A stretch of 64,000 nt of DNA from Mytilus trossulus (lineage: Eukaryota > Mollusca > Bivalvia > Mytilida > Mytilidae). Below the pieces are notes generated by a model. That model saw only the letters and a list, made by a program, of their open reading frames with translations. It made no database searches and had not been told where the DNA came from. Shown here piece by piece: positions 41,455 to 55,506 of this stretch. Each line of letters starts with the position of its first letter. The stretch's first letter is position 1. The position numbers and the translations under genes are program-made. The stretch lies in contig NC_086386.1 of assembly GCF_036588685.1 (NCBI RefSeq), positions 77,808,682-77,872,681 of the forward strand, written 5' to 3'.

Positions 41455-41625
41455 AGATTAAAAAGTAAAATCACAAAAATACTCCGAGGAAAATTCAATC
41501 GGAGAGTCCCTAATCACAAGGCAAAAACAAATGACAAAACACATCAAAAACGAAAGGACAACAACTGTCATGCGTCATATTCCTGACTTTGTACAGGCAT
41601 TTTCAAATTAAAACAATCCAATTCA
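41455..41625 (-). repeat. R4 dispersed repeat, minus orientation
   Basis: AAAGTAAAATCACAAAAATA, CGGAGAGTCCCTAATCACAA, AACGAAAGGACAACAACTGT, TTCCTGACTTTGTACAGGCA; the reverse of R4. Confidence 0.75.
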
Positions 41626-41764
41626 ATCAACTGATAACAGACCAAAAACAGTTCTGATTATTTTTGAGTTAAATACAAAAAATTGAAAATGAAAAAAAAT
41701 ATAATATATTATGAATTCGATTAATTACAATACGATGTGTATTATGTACATCTTATAAAATGTT

Positions 41765-41990
41765 AGAATAAGGGCGAGAGACAAAAGAGTATAAGCTTAA
41801 CTTTAAAGTCGACATAAATTGACAAGGTCAGAGGGAAAAAACACAAAAAAAACAATGATAAAACAAACAGGTCCTGAAGACACTTCATAGACAACGACAG
41901 ACTTAACAACACGAATCTCACAACAAAACCAAGGTTTATATCATGTTCTCGGAAAAGGATATCAGATCCTGCTCCACATGTGATTATAGC
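41765..41990 (-). repeat. R6 dispersed repeat, minus orientation
   Basis: AGAGACAAAAGAGTATAAGC, ATTGACAAGGTCAGAGGGAA, AACACGAATCTCACAACAAA then GATATCAGATCCTGCTCCAC; the reverse of R6. The 103-codon minus-strand frame across it is repeat sequence. Confidence 0.6.
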
Positions 41991-42374
41991 ATGATAGAAT
42001 GAAAAGTATTTCCTTATATGAAATTTTCCGAAAATATATTTTTTTTCACCTTTTTTTTGTAAATATACAAACAAAAATGTTCCATTCCGATCTGAATGTT
42101 CTCATACGTCACGCTGCAAGTTTTTCAAACAAATCAGTGTGCACATGATAGGTTTAAGACAACGAACAAGTTTCCTTAAAATGTCATTCTATAGTTTCCC
42201 TACTGGTTTATAAAATAAATTTAATTGAATGGCATATAGAAGAATACAAAAACTATAAAACAAATTTTGAAGAAGCAGTTGAAGAATTTTTTTTTTTGGT
42301 TAATAAACATCACTGTGAAACTGTACAATTATGTTTTAAACGTTCATATAAAAAAAACCATCTCATACACAGAA

Positions 42375-42480
42375 GGATTAAAATCGGCCATCAGACGCGC
42401 GTTTCGTATACAAGAGACTCTCAAATAAGAACAGTTACAGGTCACAATAAAGCAATAAATTGAGCAATGAGGACCCAGAA
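42375..42480 (-). repeat. R1 fragment, minus orientation
   Basis: GGCCATCAGACGCGCGTTTC then GTATACAAGAGACTCTC holds the R1 core in reverse; the flanks are diverged. Confidence 0.6.
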
Positions 42481-45034
42481 CTGATAATTTATATTTAATG
42501 TTGATTTTTCGAATATTTTTACAAAGCATTTTTAAAGACATTCAGGTTTTTTGTTGTTGCTTATATAAAAGCTATTATAAATAGTATTTGAGGTAACTGT
42601 CAGTAGAAATAAAATAATCTAGAAACATTGGATCTCCTTTTCAAATTTCGGAAACGACATTTAAATTTTAACTTATTTATAAAAATAATATTCATGCCTT
42701 TAGGTCGTCCTACGATGTTACTTTAAAATATTATAATCTAGGTTTAATATGCTTTGCGAGCACTATTTAATGATTACGTTTTTTTAAATAACAACCAATT
42801 ATTTAGGATATCCTATAAACTGATGTGAAAGTATATGATGATTTAGGCTTTATATAAATGTATAATTTGTGAACATTGTGATACGGAAAAGCGATCCAAA
42901 ATTTGTACGCAAGAAATTTAAGTGTCGGAAGACGAAAGAAAATAATAATAATCCAAAATAAATCAATAGGTCTTTCCACAGAAAAGTGGAAAGACCATAA
43001 TAATAACTTTTTTAAATTATACCTGTCATCTTGTTTGGTCCGTCGAGGTTAGCATGAAAACTTGTTAGTCTTCATTAGTTTACTACTCGATATAAGTATA
43101 TCAATACTACCTACGCAATACTTATTGCTGTGTTTTTCACTAATAAATGTATAGTTATTTTTCTTTGGATAAGTTTATAACTTTTACATCTTGTTTTACG
43201 TAGAAATCACAAGTTCAACAATATTTTGAAAATAAACGGAAATGATATGAACGGACATAAAGCGGGTTGAGGTACAAGGTAGGGAATTTTTGTTGTTACT
43301 TTTTTTTCTTCCAAAAATGAAAAAAATGGGTCAAATTATCCGTAAAGTACATGCAAGGATTAACTCAAATACAATTTACGAAGGAAATAATGTCTAACTA
43401 GTGTTAAAACTCATGTAATGTATATATTACAAAGAAATTACAGCAATAACCTTTGCTCAAAGTTTCACCATCAACGTAACAAGTTTGAAGTGGTTATTCG
43501 TTTTAAATATTATTATTACAAGTTAATATAACATGTATAAGGTTGATATGATGTACACACTTCAGTTGTTTAAAGTGGCTGTAGTACATTATGTCCTGTG
43601 ACTGCCAAAATATAATCTTCTCACATTTATTGATATTTATTTATAATTTAGTAGACAAAAATGAAGAGAAATAAAGGACTGGATTAATTTGATAATTTCG
43701 ACCTATCTTCAAGACGTTAACTGCATAACCATCACACATTGTATTTAAGCGTTACACATTGCATTATCGATGACTGAAAATTCTAAACATTGTTTTGCCG
43801 GTATGTTTTGTTGTTGTGTGTTTTAGATTAACAACAGTCCATACATGCTAGAGAAGAAAATGGAAGATTTTTTGTTTTATTGTCATGTGTAAAGAACACA
43901 AGACATTTCTATAAATAAGCAAGAGACACGTTAGTATTTCGTTGAATCCCACAACACTAAATCAAATAAAGGCAACTGTAGTATACCGATGTTAAAAATC
44001 GTTAAATCGATTAAGAGAAGACAAATCCAGGGCTACAAACTAAAACAAGATCAAGATGGTTTTATCGGGACTAAGATGTGTTGAAGTAGGTTATATATAA
44101 AGGTGAATACAATCCCCCTTTCCAAGCATATCACACTGTAAAACTGACCAATTTACAACAGCGCTTGACTTCCACGGTCAAACAGACAATAACAATCAAT
44201 TTATGATGAAGATAACCTGACTTGATACCGATACACAACATGTTTAATAGTTGCTTACCCTCTTTTTCAACATATCAAGACCATTTGTCGTAAATCTAAA
44301 CACTATATAAAAAGCAGGCAAAAGAGCAGCTATCACAAGGATGTCAATGACTTGAACAAAAAATGAATAAAAAGATGGCATTCTTAATATTAGACACATA
44401 ATTACATTTCAAGACTGCTGAGATTTTTTCTTAGTATCCCTGTAAACATCTAAACAGGTACCTTAAACTTCTCATCTTGTCCAAATATAGAAAAGGAAGA
44501 ACAGATGAAGACCACAAAACAACGTTTTTTTATTTTATCAATTACGAAATGACGAAATCGCAGTTCTGCATTAAGTTTGTTATTGCAGTTGAGGTGACTT
44601 GATATAAAAAAAATATCTATAAATCTGTGGAATTTTTTATTTATTCAAAATGAATTTAAAAGAGAGCAAAGTCAAGTACTAAGTACTTGTCTATTAATGC
44701 CCCATTTCATATGATATGAAAATGATCACACAAAAAGATCAAAAGAAAAATGCACAAAATAGCGATAATGTGTTTTCTTTGATGATACAGAAGTCTGTTT
44801 TTATAGTCATAAAGATTATAACACAATATCGACTGATGTACATCTTTATCTTTTATACAAGAAATACAAAAGATATGGTGTATCCATCTATGACACAAAT
44901 TCAGTACATTTACCATAATAAAAAACGCACAAAAAGCAAAGATTTAGCGCTTTCGTTGCTTTTCTTCATCTCAAAGTTACAGTGATATCTCGACACGGAG
45001 CACAACAACTTTTACCCAAAGATATTGCGATGTC
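42481..45034. other. Intergenic, no gene seen; one perfect small hairpin
   Basis: AT-rich. GGTCTTTCCAC (42969-42979) and GTGGAAAGACC (42986-42996) form a perfect 11-bp stem with a 6-base loop. Short frames at about 44,700-45,000 on both strands overlap and are not called. Confidence 0.45.
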
Positions 45035-45130
45035 GAACAGGATCTGCTTACTCTTCCAGAGCACCTGCGATTAACCCCAGTGTAATGGGGGGTTCGTGTT
45101 GCTTAGTCTTTAGTCTTTCTACCATCTTTC
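45035..45130 (+). repeat. R6 dispersed repeat, partial
   Basis: AGGATCTGCTTACTCTTCCA, GAGCACCTGCGATTAACCCC, GGGGTTCGTGTTGCTTAGTC. Confidence 0.75.
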
Positions 45131-47734
45131 TTGAAGTTATAAAATCCAATTTTTACCAACTGAAAGTTATACCGTGATTTTAAATCTTTATATCTGTAGT
45201 GTATTTAAACACATTTATGAAGCTTAAGGATGATGTGACAGTCATACTGTTCATCATGCAATCGAGTATTTAATTATACAAATACAGAAGAACATATATA
45301 CACAGAAGCGATATAAGTATGTATATATTACAGATTTTTCTTCCAGCAGATGGTAGCATGTTTCTTATTGATATGTTTACTGTTTACGTCATAATTTGTC
45401 TAATGGTGTGTGTGTAGAACCGCGACTTCAAATGTCGACTAAATAAAAGAAAACCCATAAATTCTAAGCTGCAAATTAGAGACATAATGGTTTTGTACTA
45501 TATATTTTACAATCGAAATATTTCGTTTGTATTATATACGAAATAGTAGCAACGATAAAAAGTTCCAGTCTTGTTTTTCAACTCCAGTATCCGGTGCATT
45601 TCAAAACATGGAAGGAAACAAAATAGGTCATTTTTTTCTGAATTTTTTTCTGGACTAATTTTTTTCTGTTTGATTACAGGTTTATACTGAATAGAAACAT
45701 ATATATAGATTTAAAAAAAAACTCTTGCATCTTTTGGGGATATCAATCCAGGAAATGGAAGGATATCATGTTTACAGGAAGTGGTGCGGCCTATTAAGAA
45801 CAGCAAACAGAAAGTAGAAAAAAAATGTTTCGACTTCAGGGTTTCGTTACTTTTTATTCTTCGTGGCAATCATAATTTCACATTAGTACATACATGATAT
45901 GAACATGATTTTTTTTCTATGTAGTTTTTTTTTATTTGTTTATTTTCAAAGATCAGCTGTTTTGAATGTAAGCCTACGAAGCAGTCAATTACAAGACTGC
46001 AACCAAACATACTTTTTCTTTATTTCATATTATTCATTACAAAAGTTTTAATATTTTCCGACTAAGTACGTCGGTTGCATATTTTGACAGTAAAGCACTA
46101 AAAATCCGGACAAATTGTAAGAAAAACACGTTAATTGCAGCGCATATATATATGATGCACATCATGTACATTATAAAGAGTTATCAAAGATATCAAGCTA
46201 TAATTATGTACACCAGGAAAGCGTTAAAAACCGTAGCAGCTAGTCATTCTATATGTCCTAAATAGCTACCTATTTTGGACGATGTGCAAAATAGCTAATC
46301 TATCCAAATAATAACCATTCATTTTAAACTATTGGACAATGTTTCTCATTCTCTACATCAAGAATATTGTTGGCTATTCAGATCCTTTTAGCGTCCAAGC
46401 TATCTATACGTTAAGAAGTCGAAATCTGCTAAGCCCTGCGTAGCACTTATAATATTGAATCCTTATGTTTGTATTTCACATTGTCGTATTTAACTGTTTT
46501 ATGGTAATTATCATCACAATCACAGTTGGTGGCATTGAACTTTTAGTATAGTGGGTTATTTTAATGTGGTTTTTTTTTTTATTAATCAATACTAATATCT
46601 AAAATGACACAGTGAGTTCAATTTAAAAGTGCTCTGACCTGTCATAATTTAAAAAAAAAATACCTTTTCAAATCTGTCATTTGTACATTATGCTAAAAAA
46701 CAAAGGAGTTTTATGCCCAAAAGTAACATCAAAAGAGAAACAACATCAATCAATGGTCCTAAGTAAACGTTTGCATCATAGTTACTATGTCATTTCAAAT
46801 TTATTAGAAAATTTAACATCATAATTTGTCCACTACTATATAGGTCATACAATGATGTTCAAAGAGTGGTTAGTTAATACCTTAACAAAAACTGACAAAT
46901 ATATCATGAATGTTATGCATGAGATGAGAATTTGATCTACCAGAAAAAAAATGTAATTTTGAAGTAATATTTCAATGGAATGAAACTATGAAAAATAAAC
47001 GATGCATTTAGTCTTGAACTTATGTCTATGAAATTTAATGACCTATATCGTAGATAAATTAATGTATTTTTTTTCGTGAAAATAAATCATCCAGATTCGA
47101 TCTTGAGCTTGCCATTACGAAAAATCTATCCTCCTTCTTGCAAAATTAACGTCGTTCTAAACTCAAAAATATAGAACTTAATGGTTTTAAAAACTTGACC
47201 TGACTCAACTTTATTGAAGGCTATATAGAGGATTAGGTTTGATTTGATTTATCAACGCTAATAATGTGTACAATATTAATTAGAAAAGCAACGCAGGTTT
47301 GGAATTATTTTTTATATTGAAAGTTTTATTTTTTTTAAAATCAACATCTGGGAAAAGTTGCAAATATTCTAGTAGGTGAACCACTACCTTGATATAATTT
47401 TAGAGCCGGTATATAAATATAAGCAATTTACGGGAAAATACACGCTTGTGAAACGGAAAATCATCACAACAAGGAAACGTTAACAAATGATGCTAAAATG
47501 AGTTATATTAGCCGTTTTTGTATACATATGAGACATATAAGTACAATAATAATTAGATTAATCTAAAATTATCTAAATATGTTATTATAAATAGTTTAAG
47601 CATCATCATTTATTCAGTTTGCTCCGTTATTTTACGTCAATTTAATAGTGCGTTTATATATTGGAACGGCAAATAATGCCATCACCTAGAGCGCTTCGAT
47701 CCAAAATAATTGCCATATCTGTCCTATTAGAATC
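45131..47734. other. Intergenic, no gene seen
   Basis: AT-rich single-copy-looking sequence. I see no splice-bounded coding block and no bounded repeat. Confidence 0.45.
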
Positions 47735-47893
47735 GAAATAATTCATGGGGGCTTGAATATATCTAGATTTTACCACGGGTTGTCCCTTTATGCCGATATT
47801 TTACCCCTCGCTATCGCTCAGGGTAAAATATTTGTCATAAAGGGCCAACCCGTGGTAAAATCACGATATATTCAAGCCCCCATGAATTATTTC
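47735..47893. mobile_element. Fold-back (palindromic) element, copy A
   Basis: An almost complete palindrome: GAAATAATTCATGGGGGCTT ... loop CTCGCTATCGCTCA ... AAGCCCCCATGAATTATTTC. Arms are about 70 bp with few mismatches. The loop is itself nearly palindromic. Copy B at 55,345-55,506 shares the loop and the tips but not most of the arm sequence. No target duplication was identified. Confidence 0.8.
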
Positions 47894-48479
47894 TTAATTC
47901 ATATCACGTGTTTGAGCTTTTAATTTTGCCTTTTGATTAAGGACTTTCCGCTTTTAATTTTCACTGGAGATATTTAGCTACCTATAAAACAAATAATATT
48001 TCAAAAAATTCCAAATTTCGTAAACAATTGATTTATAAATATAACCATATCAATAATAATTCATGTCTGCACAAAAAGTGCTGACTACTGGGCTTGTGAT
48101 AACACGCAAAAAATTGACGTTTGCCAGTTAAGATGTGACATTATGCTGATCTTATTATTTGAACATTTTTTCTTCTTTTGTTTATTGACAGCGATTTTAA
48201 AATGATAGTTCAAATTTGCATTTGACCACTGTGGTTTTTTTAAGCATGTCGACCTGAGGGGTCATCTGACAAATCTCAAAACTTGATCCCCATTCATGAT
48301 TATGGTCAAGTTTGGTTTTTGATGGAATAGTTTCAGAGAAGATAATCTTTGAAAATATCAAGAGACGACAGAAGACAACAGACACCTTTAACATATATGA
48401 AATGATATGTAATTTTGTTATTCAACATATCTGAAAGAACATATCTTTTTATATGTTTATTCGTTCAATGTGTATTAAT
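47894..48479. other. Intergenic with fragments of R4 and R1
   Basis: TTTTGATTAAGGACTTTCCG (about 47,930-47,950) resembles R4 and AAAGTGCTGACTACTGGGCT (about 48,077-48,096) is the reverse of an R1 internal segment. No gene was seen. Confidence 0.45.
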
Positions 48480-48905
48480 TTACGTTTTTTGATTGAGTCA
48501 AGGCTGCTAATTGATATTTTATCGTGTGTTTTTCTATGTTGTGATGTTATGCTATTGATTCAGAAAAAGGGAGAAGGTTTGGATCCATTAAAATTTACGT
48601 TTAATCCCGCTGCAAATGTTTACAACTGTCCTTAGTCAGGAATCTGATGTACAGTAGTTGTCGTTTGTTTATATAATTTATGCGTGTTTCTCGTTTCTCG
48701 TTTTTTATATAGATTAGACCGTTGGTTTCCGCGTTTGAATGGTTTTACACTAGTAATTTTTGGGCCCTTTATAGCTTGTTGTTCATTGTGAGCCAAGGCT
48801 CCGTGTTGAAGGCCGTACATTGACCTATAATGGTTTACTTTTTTTTTTAATTGTTATTTGGATGGAGAGTTGTCTCATTGGCACTCACATCGCATCTTCC
48901 TGTAT
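48480..48905 (+). repeat. R3 dispersed repeat, near full length
   Basis: TTTTTTGATTGAGTCAAGGC, AAGGGAGAAGGTTTGGATCC, GTTTAATCCCGCTGCAAATG, AGTCAGGAATCTGATGTACA, CCCTTTATAGCTTGTTGTTC, GGAGAGTTGTCTCATTGGCA. An inverted close relative is at 59,115-59,540. It contains CAGGAATCTGATGT, identical to the right arm of the satellite hairpin. Confidence 0.85.
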
Positions 48906-49649
48906 ATATATATATGAAAGGATATGTATTTTTTTATTACAAATATTTCAAATGGATTGGTCCTAACCGAACTACAAATAATCGAATTGACAAACCCTAG
49001 ACTCCATCTTAAATTGTCAATACAAGAAGAGCATTCGATTTGTTTACCCTTAACGAGCTTCAATTATCAACATTGATGATTATATCCAGCTGTCAATGTT
49101 TGCAACCCGTTTTTTCTTCTCGAAACAACTGCATCCATTATTTAGATTTTTTAGAGTTGACATAACAAAATAAGCAGACACTTTGTTCATGTCCACTATT
49201 TATTTAATACTATAATCACTTTGTCAGATAAGACCTACAATAACCTTTGTTAAACGATTAGAATATTAAGTTCTATTTTTATCAACCATGTGTTAAGTGA
49301 TGCATCTTGATACTAGTTAAATACATTCGTGACGCTCGTAAAGCGTTAAAAGAAAACAAATGTAAAGAGACATATTTTGCATATAGTCACTATAAAATTT
49401 GTCATAATGACAATAACCATTTTGATGTTATACTATTGATTGAGCTGAAGAAAAAAAGTTAAGTAAAACAATTCACTATTTGAACTAAATGGTTTTATCT
49501 TTTAATTGTTTCAAAAATCGGTTTTCTAGTTTAAAACAATGTTTATAAAATAAAGTCAGCTCAACATCAAAATTTCCCCCTTTTCATAGTTTGATTGAAA
49601 TGTACATGCATATTTAGCCTTCATGTATCCACATTTTAATAAGTTAATT
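48906..49649. other. Intergenic, no gene seen
   Basis: AT-rich, nothing recognised. Confidence 0.4.
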
Positions 49650-49870
49650 ATTAGCCAACCTTTCCAAAAGAAATGTGGGTTTTTTCATCACTTGACATGC
49701 TTCATCGTTTAGAGTCGTCGTCCGACAGTGTAAGCTATTTCAAACATCCTCTCCTTTGAACCTATTGAAGCAATTCCATCATAACTGAAGCTGAATGATC
49801 CTAAGGGTATTTGAAATAAACTGTTGTATTATCTTTTTTGTTAACACAAAATATTGCCGTCATGACTTGA
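49650..49870 (+). repeat. R5 dispersed repeat, diverged copy
   Basis: TTTTTTCATCACTTGACATG, GAGTCGTCGTCCGACAGT, CATCCTCTCCTTTGAACCTA and TGATCCTAAGGGTATTTG match the R5 order with drift. Confidence 0.55.
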
Positions 49871-52800
49871 AATAGAACATGGTGATAAAATGCAGGTGTT
49901 TTTGCTTATACATGTACTGTGCGACTAAATGTGACAATCCTTATCACGTTTTGGTAAAACATTTTTATTTGTGTAACAATCAGAATGAAAAGTAAAACGA
50001 ATGAATTGTGAACTCTTGTTGTTTGATCTTGTGGAATATTTTGTTTGTAGAACTTTTACTTTAGGTAGTTACATTTGTACGTTACCAACTTATAATCACA
50101 AACGGAGCCGAGAGGATCCATCCAAAATGGAAGAATTATTAAATTTTATAATTAGTTAAACATTGTTACGTTAAAAGACTACAGACAAGCCGACATATTT
50201 TGATTTTTATTTCATTTGTAGCAGACGGAAATGGTAATGTGCCTTTACATGCATAGTTTTACTTTAGTGAACGGCTGAAATAAAATAGAATAAGAAGTAA
50301 ATTGTCGAGGTAAAATAACGCAATGTGTTCAGTGCGTCGACAAATGGATAATAAAGTTAGTGAGTCTCTTCTTGAGTGGTATTTATGAAAAACATATCAT
50401 TAAAATGTTATATTGGACATTTATTTCTTTTTCAAAGAAAGCTGACATGTGTCAGTCTTCTTCTTAAATTCAACCTGTTTTACAGATTTTTTCTGTCAAA
50501 TTTGCAATTCCATGTCTCTCTTATCTTATGTTTGATAGTTTTGAATGTAAAAATTGTTTTTCTTTAAACTGATCTTATCCAAGCTATATCAGTGCATTTT
50601 CCGTTATCATTTGCTTTTATCATTGTTTTCCTTGTTTCATGTCCATACTGCTTTCTGATTGTATTGAACACACATTTTTTCCCTTTGCATCTCCTCTATA
50701 TTTCTATCATATAGAGAAGAAGAAATCCAATATTTAAAGACAAATCCTGTCGTTTGACATACACTTTATCGGGTCACACTGAAACAGACGAACGGACGAC
50801 GGACTTTACATTTGTAACAATATTCTGTCGAAAAGTGACCAATTGTTTGTCATGATATTGTTAGTTTTCTTTTCGACTAATGATTTTTCTATGTCCCTTG
50901 GTTTTTCTGTATCTTTTGTAAAAGATTAAACAAAAATTTGCATTACTCTTATTATACATTGTATTTTCCACAAAAGCTGGAGCAAAAACGTCAGTGCTTT
51001 TCCCTGATTGTGTAGTAATGGAATTGGTATCTGTTTTTCCCCAATAAAAATTGCCACGCTTCGATAGTTGTTACACGGAACACTTTGATTGATATCTGTG
51101 AAAAAATACACTTTCTTAGCATAGCTTGGACAACGAGTTTCACTACTAGATACCTTAAAAGAAAGGATATGTACTTTTTGCTGGAACATCAATATAAACT
51201 CTGGGTACTCGGTTGTTGATACGGTCTAATGTCATAACTTTATAAAGAGTATGCTAAATAAATTGAATGTCCATATATGTAGAATACGTAAAATGATAAA
51301 GGTTTGCTTGAATGTCCATATATGTAGTATACCTGAAATAAACTCAGACGTACAGTTGCTATAAACGCTTTGGGTGATGAACAGTTTACTTCACTCTTAC
51401 TACATTTACTTCGCCAAAGTCCATGTCGGCCTTCGGAAACATAAATTAAGTATATACATTCATATAATTGTAGATGCCATTAAATATGTCAAGTTGACTA
51501 TGTCTTCTGTTGAATGTTTAATAAAGTTAGTATAATGTTTTGTCATGTATATGTTTCAACATACATTTTTTATATTTTGTTATTATTTTTCTCGGTTTTA
51601 TTCCTTCTATTGGGAATAAGGGTTTTACCATACACATCATTGATATAAATAAACGAAACCATGTTGTTTACATCATGATACCAATTCCCGACAAGGCGCA
51701 AATTCATAATAATTCATGCAAGCTATAGATATATTTGATTTCTTAAGCTTTATCTAACTGGTGTAAAATAGAATACCCCCGGCATACTCATCCTCGCTTA
51801 TAAATGTTTCTTTCATATTTTTCTAATTTATATTCTGTCTGATTTATTCCGATTTTCTTGACGGTGAATTCACTGCGAAGTTAAAATTGGGATTTTTCGT
51901 CATCTTTGGTGTGTCTGTTTATGTATGATTATAGTATCACGGAGCTCTTTTTGGTCAATCAAGATTTTGTTAAATTACTTCAATAACGTTGGGGAATCTA
52001 GCTCTGTGCTGCTTGATAAAGTGAGTCTCTACCAAGCGGTTTTGGGTGGGAATGGTTCACTGTAAATGTAGACACAAGACTAGAATGATATATATTTTTA
52101 TTGCACACTAGAAGTCAAAAACCTCGTTTGAATATACAAACAAACACAAATATATAACTTAACAAACACAAATACATAAGTTCCGTTTACCTACTGACCT
52201 AATATTTTCTGTTATTATTTGACATGGTTAATCTGATTATAAAGTCTGATGACTGACCATAAACTATAGGTATTAGCAGACGGAAATGTTGAAGTGCCTT
52301 GACATTACAGAATGACAATGGTGGGAGATGAATCGCACATCACTTACGAATCTTTTGTCGATGAAACGCGCGTTCGCGTTAAAACATACATAAATGTTAT
52401 ACATAAATATTCAAATGGAAATTCAAAATAAGCAAAATAAGAATTACTAATATATTACCAGAAAACAAATGCTAGTTAAAATTACCAAGTTATTTGGTAA
52501 TTCTTTTTTTTTTTTCAAAAATATGGAAGATTTAAAAAATAAAATACTGAAAACATCAAAAACTCCAATAGAAGGAAATAGAGACAAAACAAGGAAATCG
52601 TAAACTTGTTATAACATTTTAAGCTCACTGAATTCAAAACAAGGCCAATAGATACATTTTTTTCTAATTAAACAGATATACGTTGAATAACGAAATATTT
52701 ATGAATGTTCTACTTTTAAAAAAATAATATGATTAAAATTCTACGGATTATGAAACTGGAAATTACGTGCTATTATGTAGCGCTTTCGGATCCTTTAGGT

Positions 52801-53999
52801 GGTTTTTATTTCAATTTATCAATATGTGTTTTCAAATTACACTCTCAAACTGGTATCACAAATGATCACTTACAAGTTTGTAAATAGGTAACTTTTACAA
52901 TATAAGTCTTAATACAGTAGGCATAATTAAAAATAATCAACCGTTTCCCCTCTTTACTTTTCTTTTGTAAGAGTCATAACAGTAATGTGTACAAGATATA
53001 TGCCCTTTCTTGTTTTACTACAATTTTTATTTATATCTTAAATGTGTTTTTCATCAAATTTACAATTATGATAAATTGAAATAGATAGAAATAATCAGGT
53101 TACAACATAGAAACAACCATGTTTAAATGAAACATCACCATTTGAGTAAGGTTATCATTAGAAAGTAACAAGCAAGGTATGCATGTTGCAGTCTGCATGT
53201 TGCAGAGAAGCTATTTTTCTGAAAATATAATCGTTTTCCCGTATAAAAAACTAACACAATAGAATAAACTTGGATTATAAAGGTTTTTTGCTTAACAAAT
53301 AGTGTTCAAATTCAGCAGTTTAGAATAATAAAAAGAAATATTAATGTAACATAACATACCCTATACACTTAAATATGTCTGTAGTTTCTAAAATTTGAAA
53401 AGAAGATTCAAAGTTTCTGAATTCCTTTTATTGTATGTATAAAATATCATTCATTGTAGTTTTCATAAGAACAAAGTAAAAAATGAATGAATCATAATGT
53501 TTTCACAGAATTGTTATTGATTATAATAACAAAAAAGTTATTATAGATTAGATATATGAACAACATAAAAAGAAACTTAAAAAAAATACTAAAACAATTA
53601 AGATTGAATATCAATTTAGGGGAATCATTTAAAACATGATATAGCTTCAAATTAATATTTATTTTACAAATTTAATAAATTTTTCCAACTGTTTCTTCAA
53701 TTTATATATTTTTTTCTATATTCCAATCAATTAAATCATTATTATTTATGTTTTAAGAAAAATCTTTTCGTAGCCAAAATTACAATTTCCACGCTCATTT
53801 GGGGAGAAAAAAACCGCATTGTGACATATGAGGACATTCTAATAAGAATTGGCCGTTTCTGTTTGCCGATTACAGATGAAACAGAAAAAATAGAAAAACA
53901 GAAAATTGCATATAGGGAAATACGTGTCTTTTAATGTATGTATTATGATGATATATTCTAAGATATGGAGAAAATACTGATGCCCTTTTCAGATCACAT
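49871..53999. other. Intergenic, no gene seen; R1 fragment at about 52,340
   Basis: AT-rich. TTGTCGATGAAACGCGCGTT at about 52,354-52,373 is an R1 core fragment. A GAATGTCCATATATGTAG motif is repeated at about 51,266 and 51,311. Short ORFs (up to 88 codons) lack any supporting feature. Confidence 0.45.
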
Positions 54000-54150
54000 G
54001 GAATGTCCTCTGGTTTTATTATGGAGCTCGTGTTACTTGGTCTTTTGTTTTGTATATAGTGTATTACTGATCTGTTTGTCTTTATATGGTTTTCATTTTC
54101 CCTTTTTACCATAGCGTCATCTGATAATTTGAACATATGTTTTGCCTAAA
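54000..54150 (+). repeat. R6 dispersed repeat, diverged
   Basis: TTTATTATGGAGCTCGTGTT, ACTTGGTCTTTTGTTTTG, TTTACCATAGCGTCATCTGA follow the R6 order. Confidence 0.55.
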
Positions 54151-55344
54151 CTATAGAAGCAAGATTTTTGTAACTCATTCGTCAGTTTATGAGTTTTCAA
54201 TATCATTGAGAGTCTTTTGCATTGTGTTTCAAATTGATGAGTAACACATCACACATACCATACTAAAATCACATTCATGATCCATGATTGCCTTGATCAT
54301 TTCTTTATTTTTATTGATCTAAAAAATGATGTGGACGGTTTCTTCTTCCTGTAGACATGGAATTCATCTGAGTACTTAAATCTGATTAACATTATAAATT
54401 TAAGGTTTTTTATCGATTTTGTTTTAGCCTTTCAGTTACTGTGTGTACTGACCCCATGTTTAACGAGTTCGTGCTTTGTATTGAATACACTACATTGAAA
54501 AAAATATTTTAATAGATATTCCAAATCATCAAAGCAAGAATTACTATTAAACCATCAAACAACAAATACAAGTCAGAATTTCTAGATATCTCGTATTCCT
54601 TTATTTTTAGCAATGATCTTGAAAATTTCAAAACTGAAATACTAAAATATAAAATAAATCCCAATACTGGGAAATAGATACGAAACAAAGGATCTATAAA
54701 ACGGTTTACCCTTTTAAGATGGTATATATAAAACAAATACGAAGGGGTAATTTTTTATTATTTTCCAGTTGAACTTGAAAGGACAACGCGTTTCGTGTGA
54801 ATGCTATTAAGATAAACCAGTTTCAAGATCGAGACTATATTTTGGGCATCAAGGCAGTCCTGTATAAAACCAAATCCTAAACAAAACAGTAATTAAAGGT
54901 GAAACAGAATGGAAGGTAAGATTAAAAAAATCTATGGTTTTTAAATGTAATTGCGGTAACTGATTTTGTAAAATTAATTTTAATTCATTCGAATAATTAT
55001 ATTTTGTCTTTTTAATTTAAAACAAAATAAATATGTATTTTGCTTATGGTCTTATAACGCAATACGACTGCTTTTAGCATATTAAAGCAAATATCTTATT
55101 TTATTTTATTTTTTTATTTTTCTAAACACATTTTGAACAAAAGATCAATATGTGGAAAGCCAAAATAGTTATGAAAGCCCTACTTTAAATAGTGCATGAT
55201 GAAACTTCAACGGATTATGTACTGGAATTAAAGCGCTTTCAAAACCTTTAATTCGTTGGCGTTTTTTTTTTATAATGTTATCTATAGATATGACATTTCA
55301 AATTATACTGTCAAACCAGTTTGTAAAAATGTATCTTTTAAAGG
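54151..55344. other. Intergenic, no gene seen
   Basis: AT-rich, nothing recognised. Confidence 0.4.
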
Positions 55345-55506
55345 AGTAATACATGGAAGCCGTAAATTTGTTGGATATTTATACATGGCTTGGGCCGTGA
55401 TATTCGAATTTCATTCTGAGCGTTAGCGAGGGATGAAATTAACGAATATCACGGTCCAGGCCATGTGTGAATATAAAACAAATATATGGCTTCCATGAAT
55501 TTTTTC
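55345..55506. mobile_element. Fold-back (palindromic) element, copy B
   Basis: Arms run from CATGGAAGCC (55,352) inward to GTGATATTCGAATTTCATTC, with loop TGAGCGTTAGCGAG, then back to GGCTTCCATG. The loop matches copy A in reverse (CTCGCTAACGCTCA against CTCGCTATCGCTCA), and the right tip CCATGAATTTTTTC matches CCATGAATTATTTC. Confidence 0.8.

Noticed and set aside
41763..42074. 103-codon hydrophobic minus-strand ORF
   Set aside because: It overlaps an inverted R6 repeat, and its hydrophobicity follows from poly-A/T composition.
48632..48820. Minus-strand ORF starting MYGLQHGALAHNEQ
   Set aside because: The similar protein at 60,790-61,074 is not evidence of a gene family; both are the same strand of the R3 repeat.
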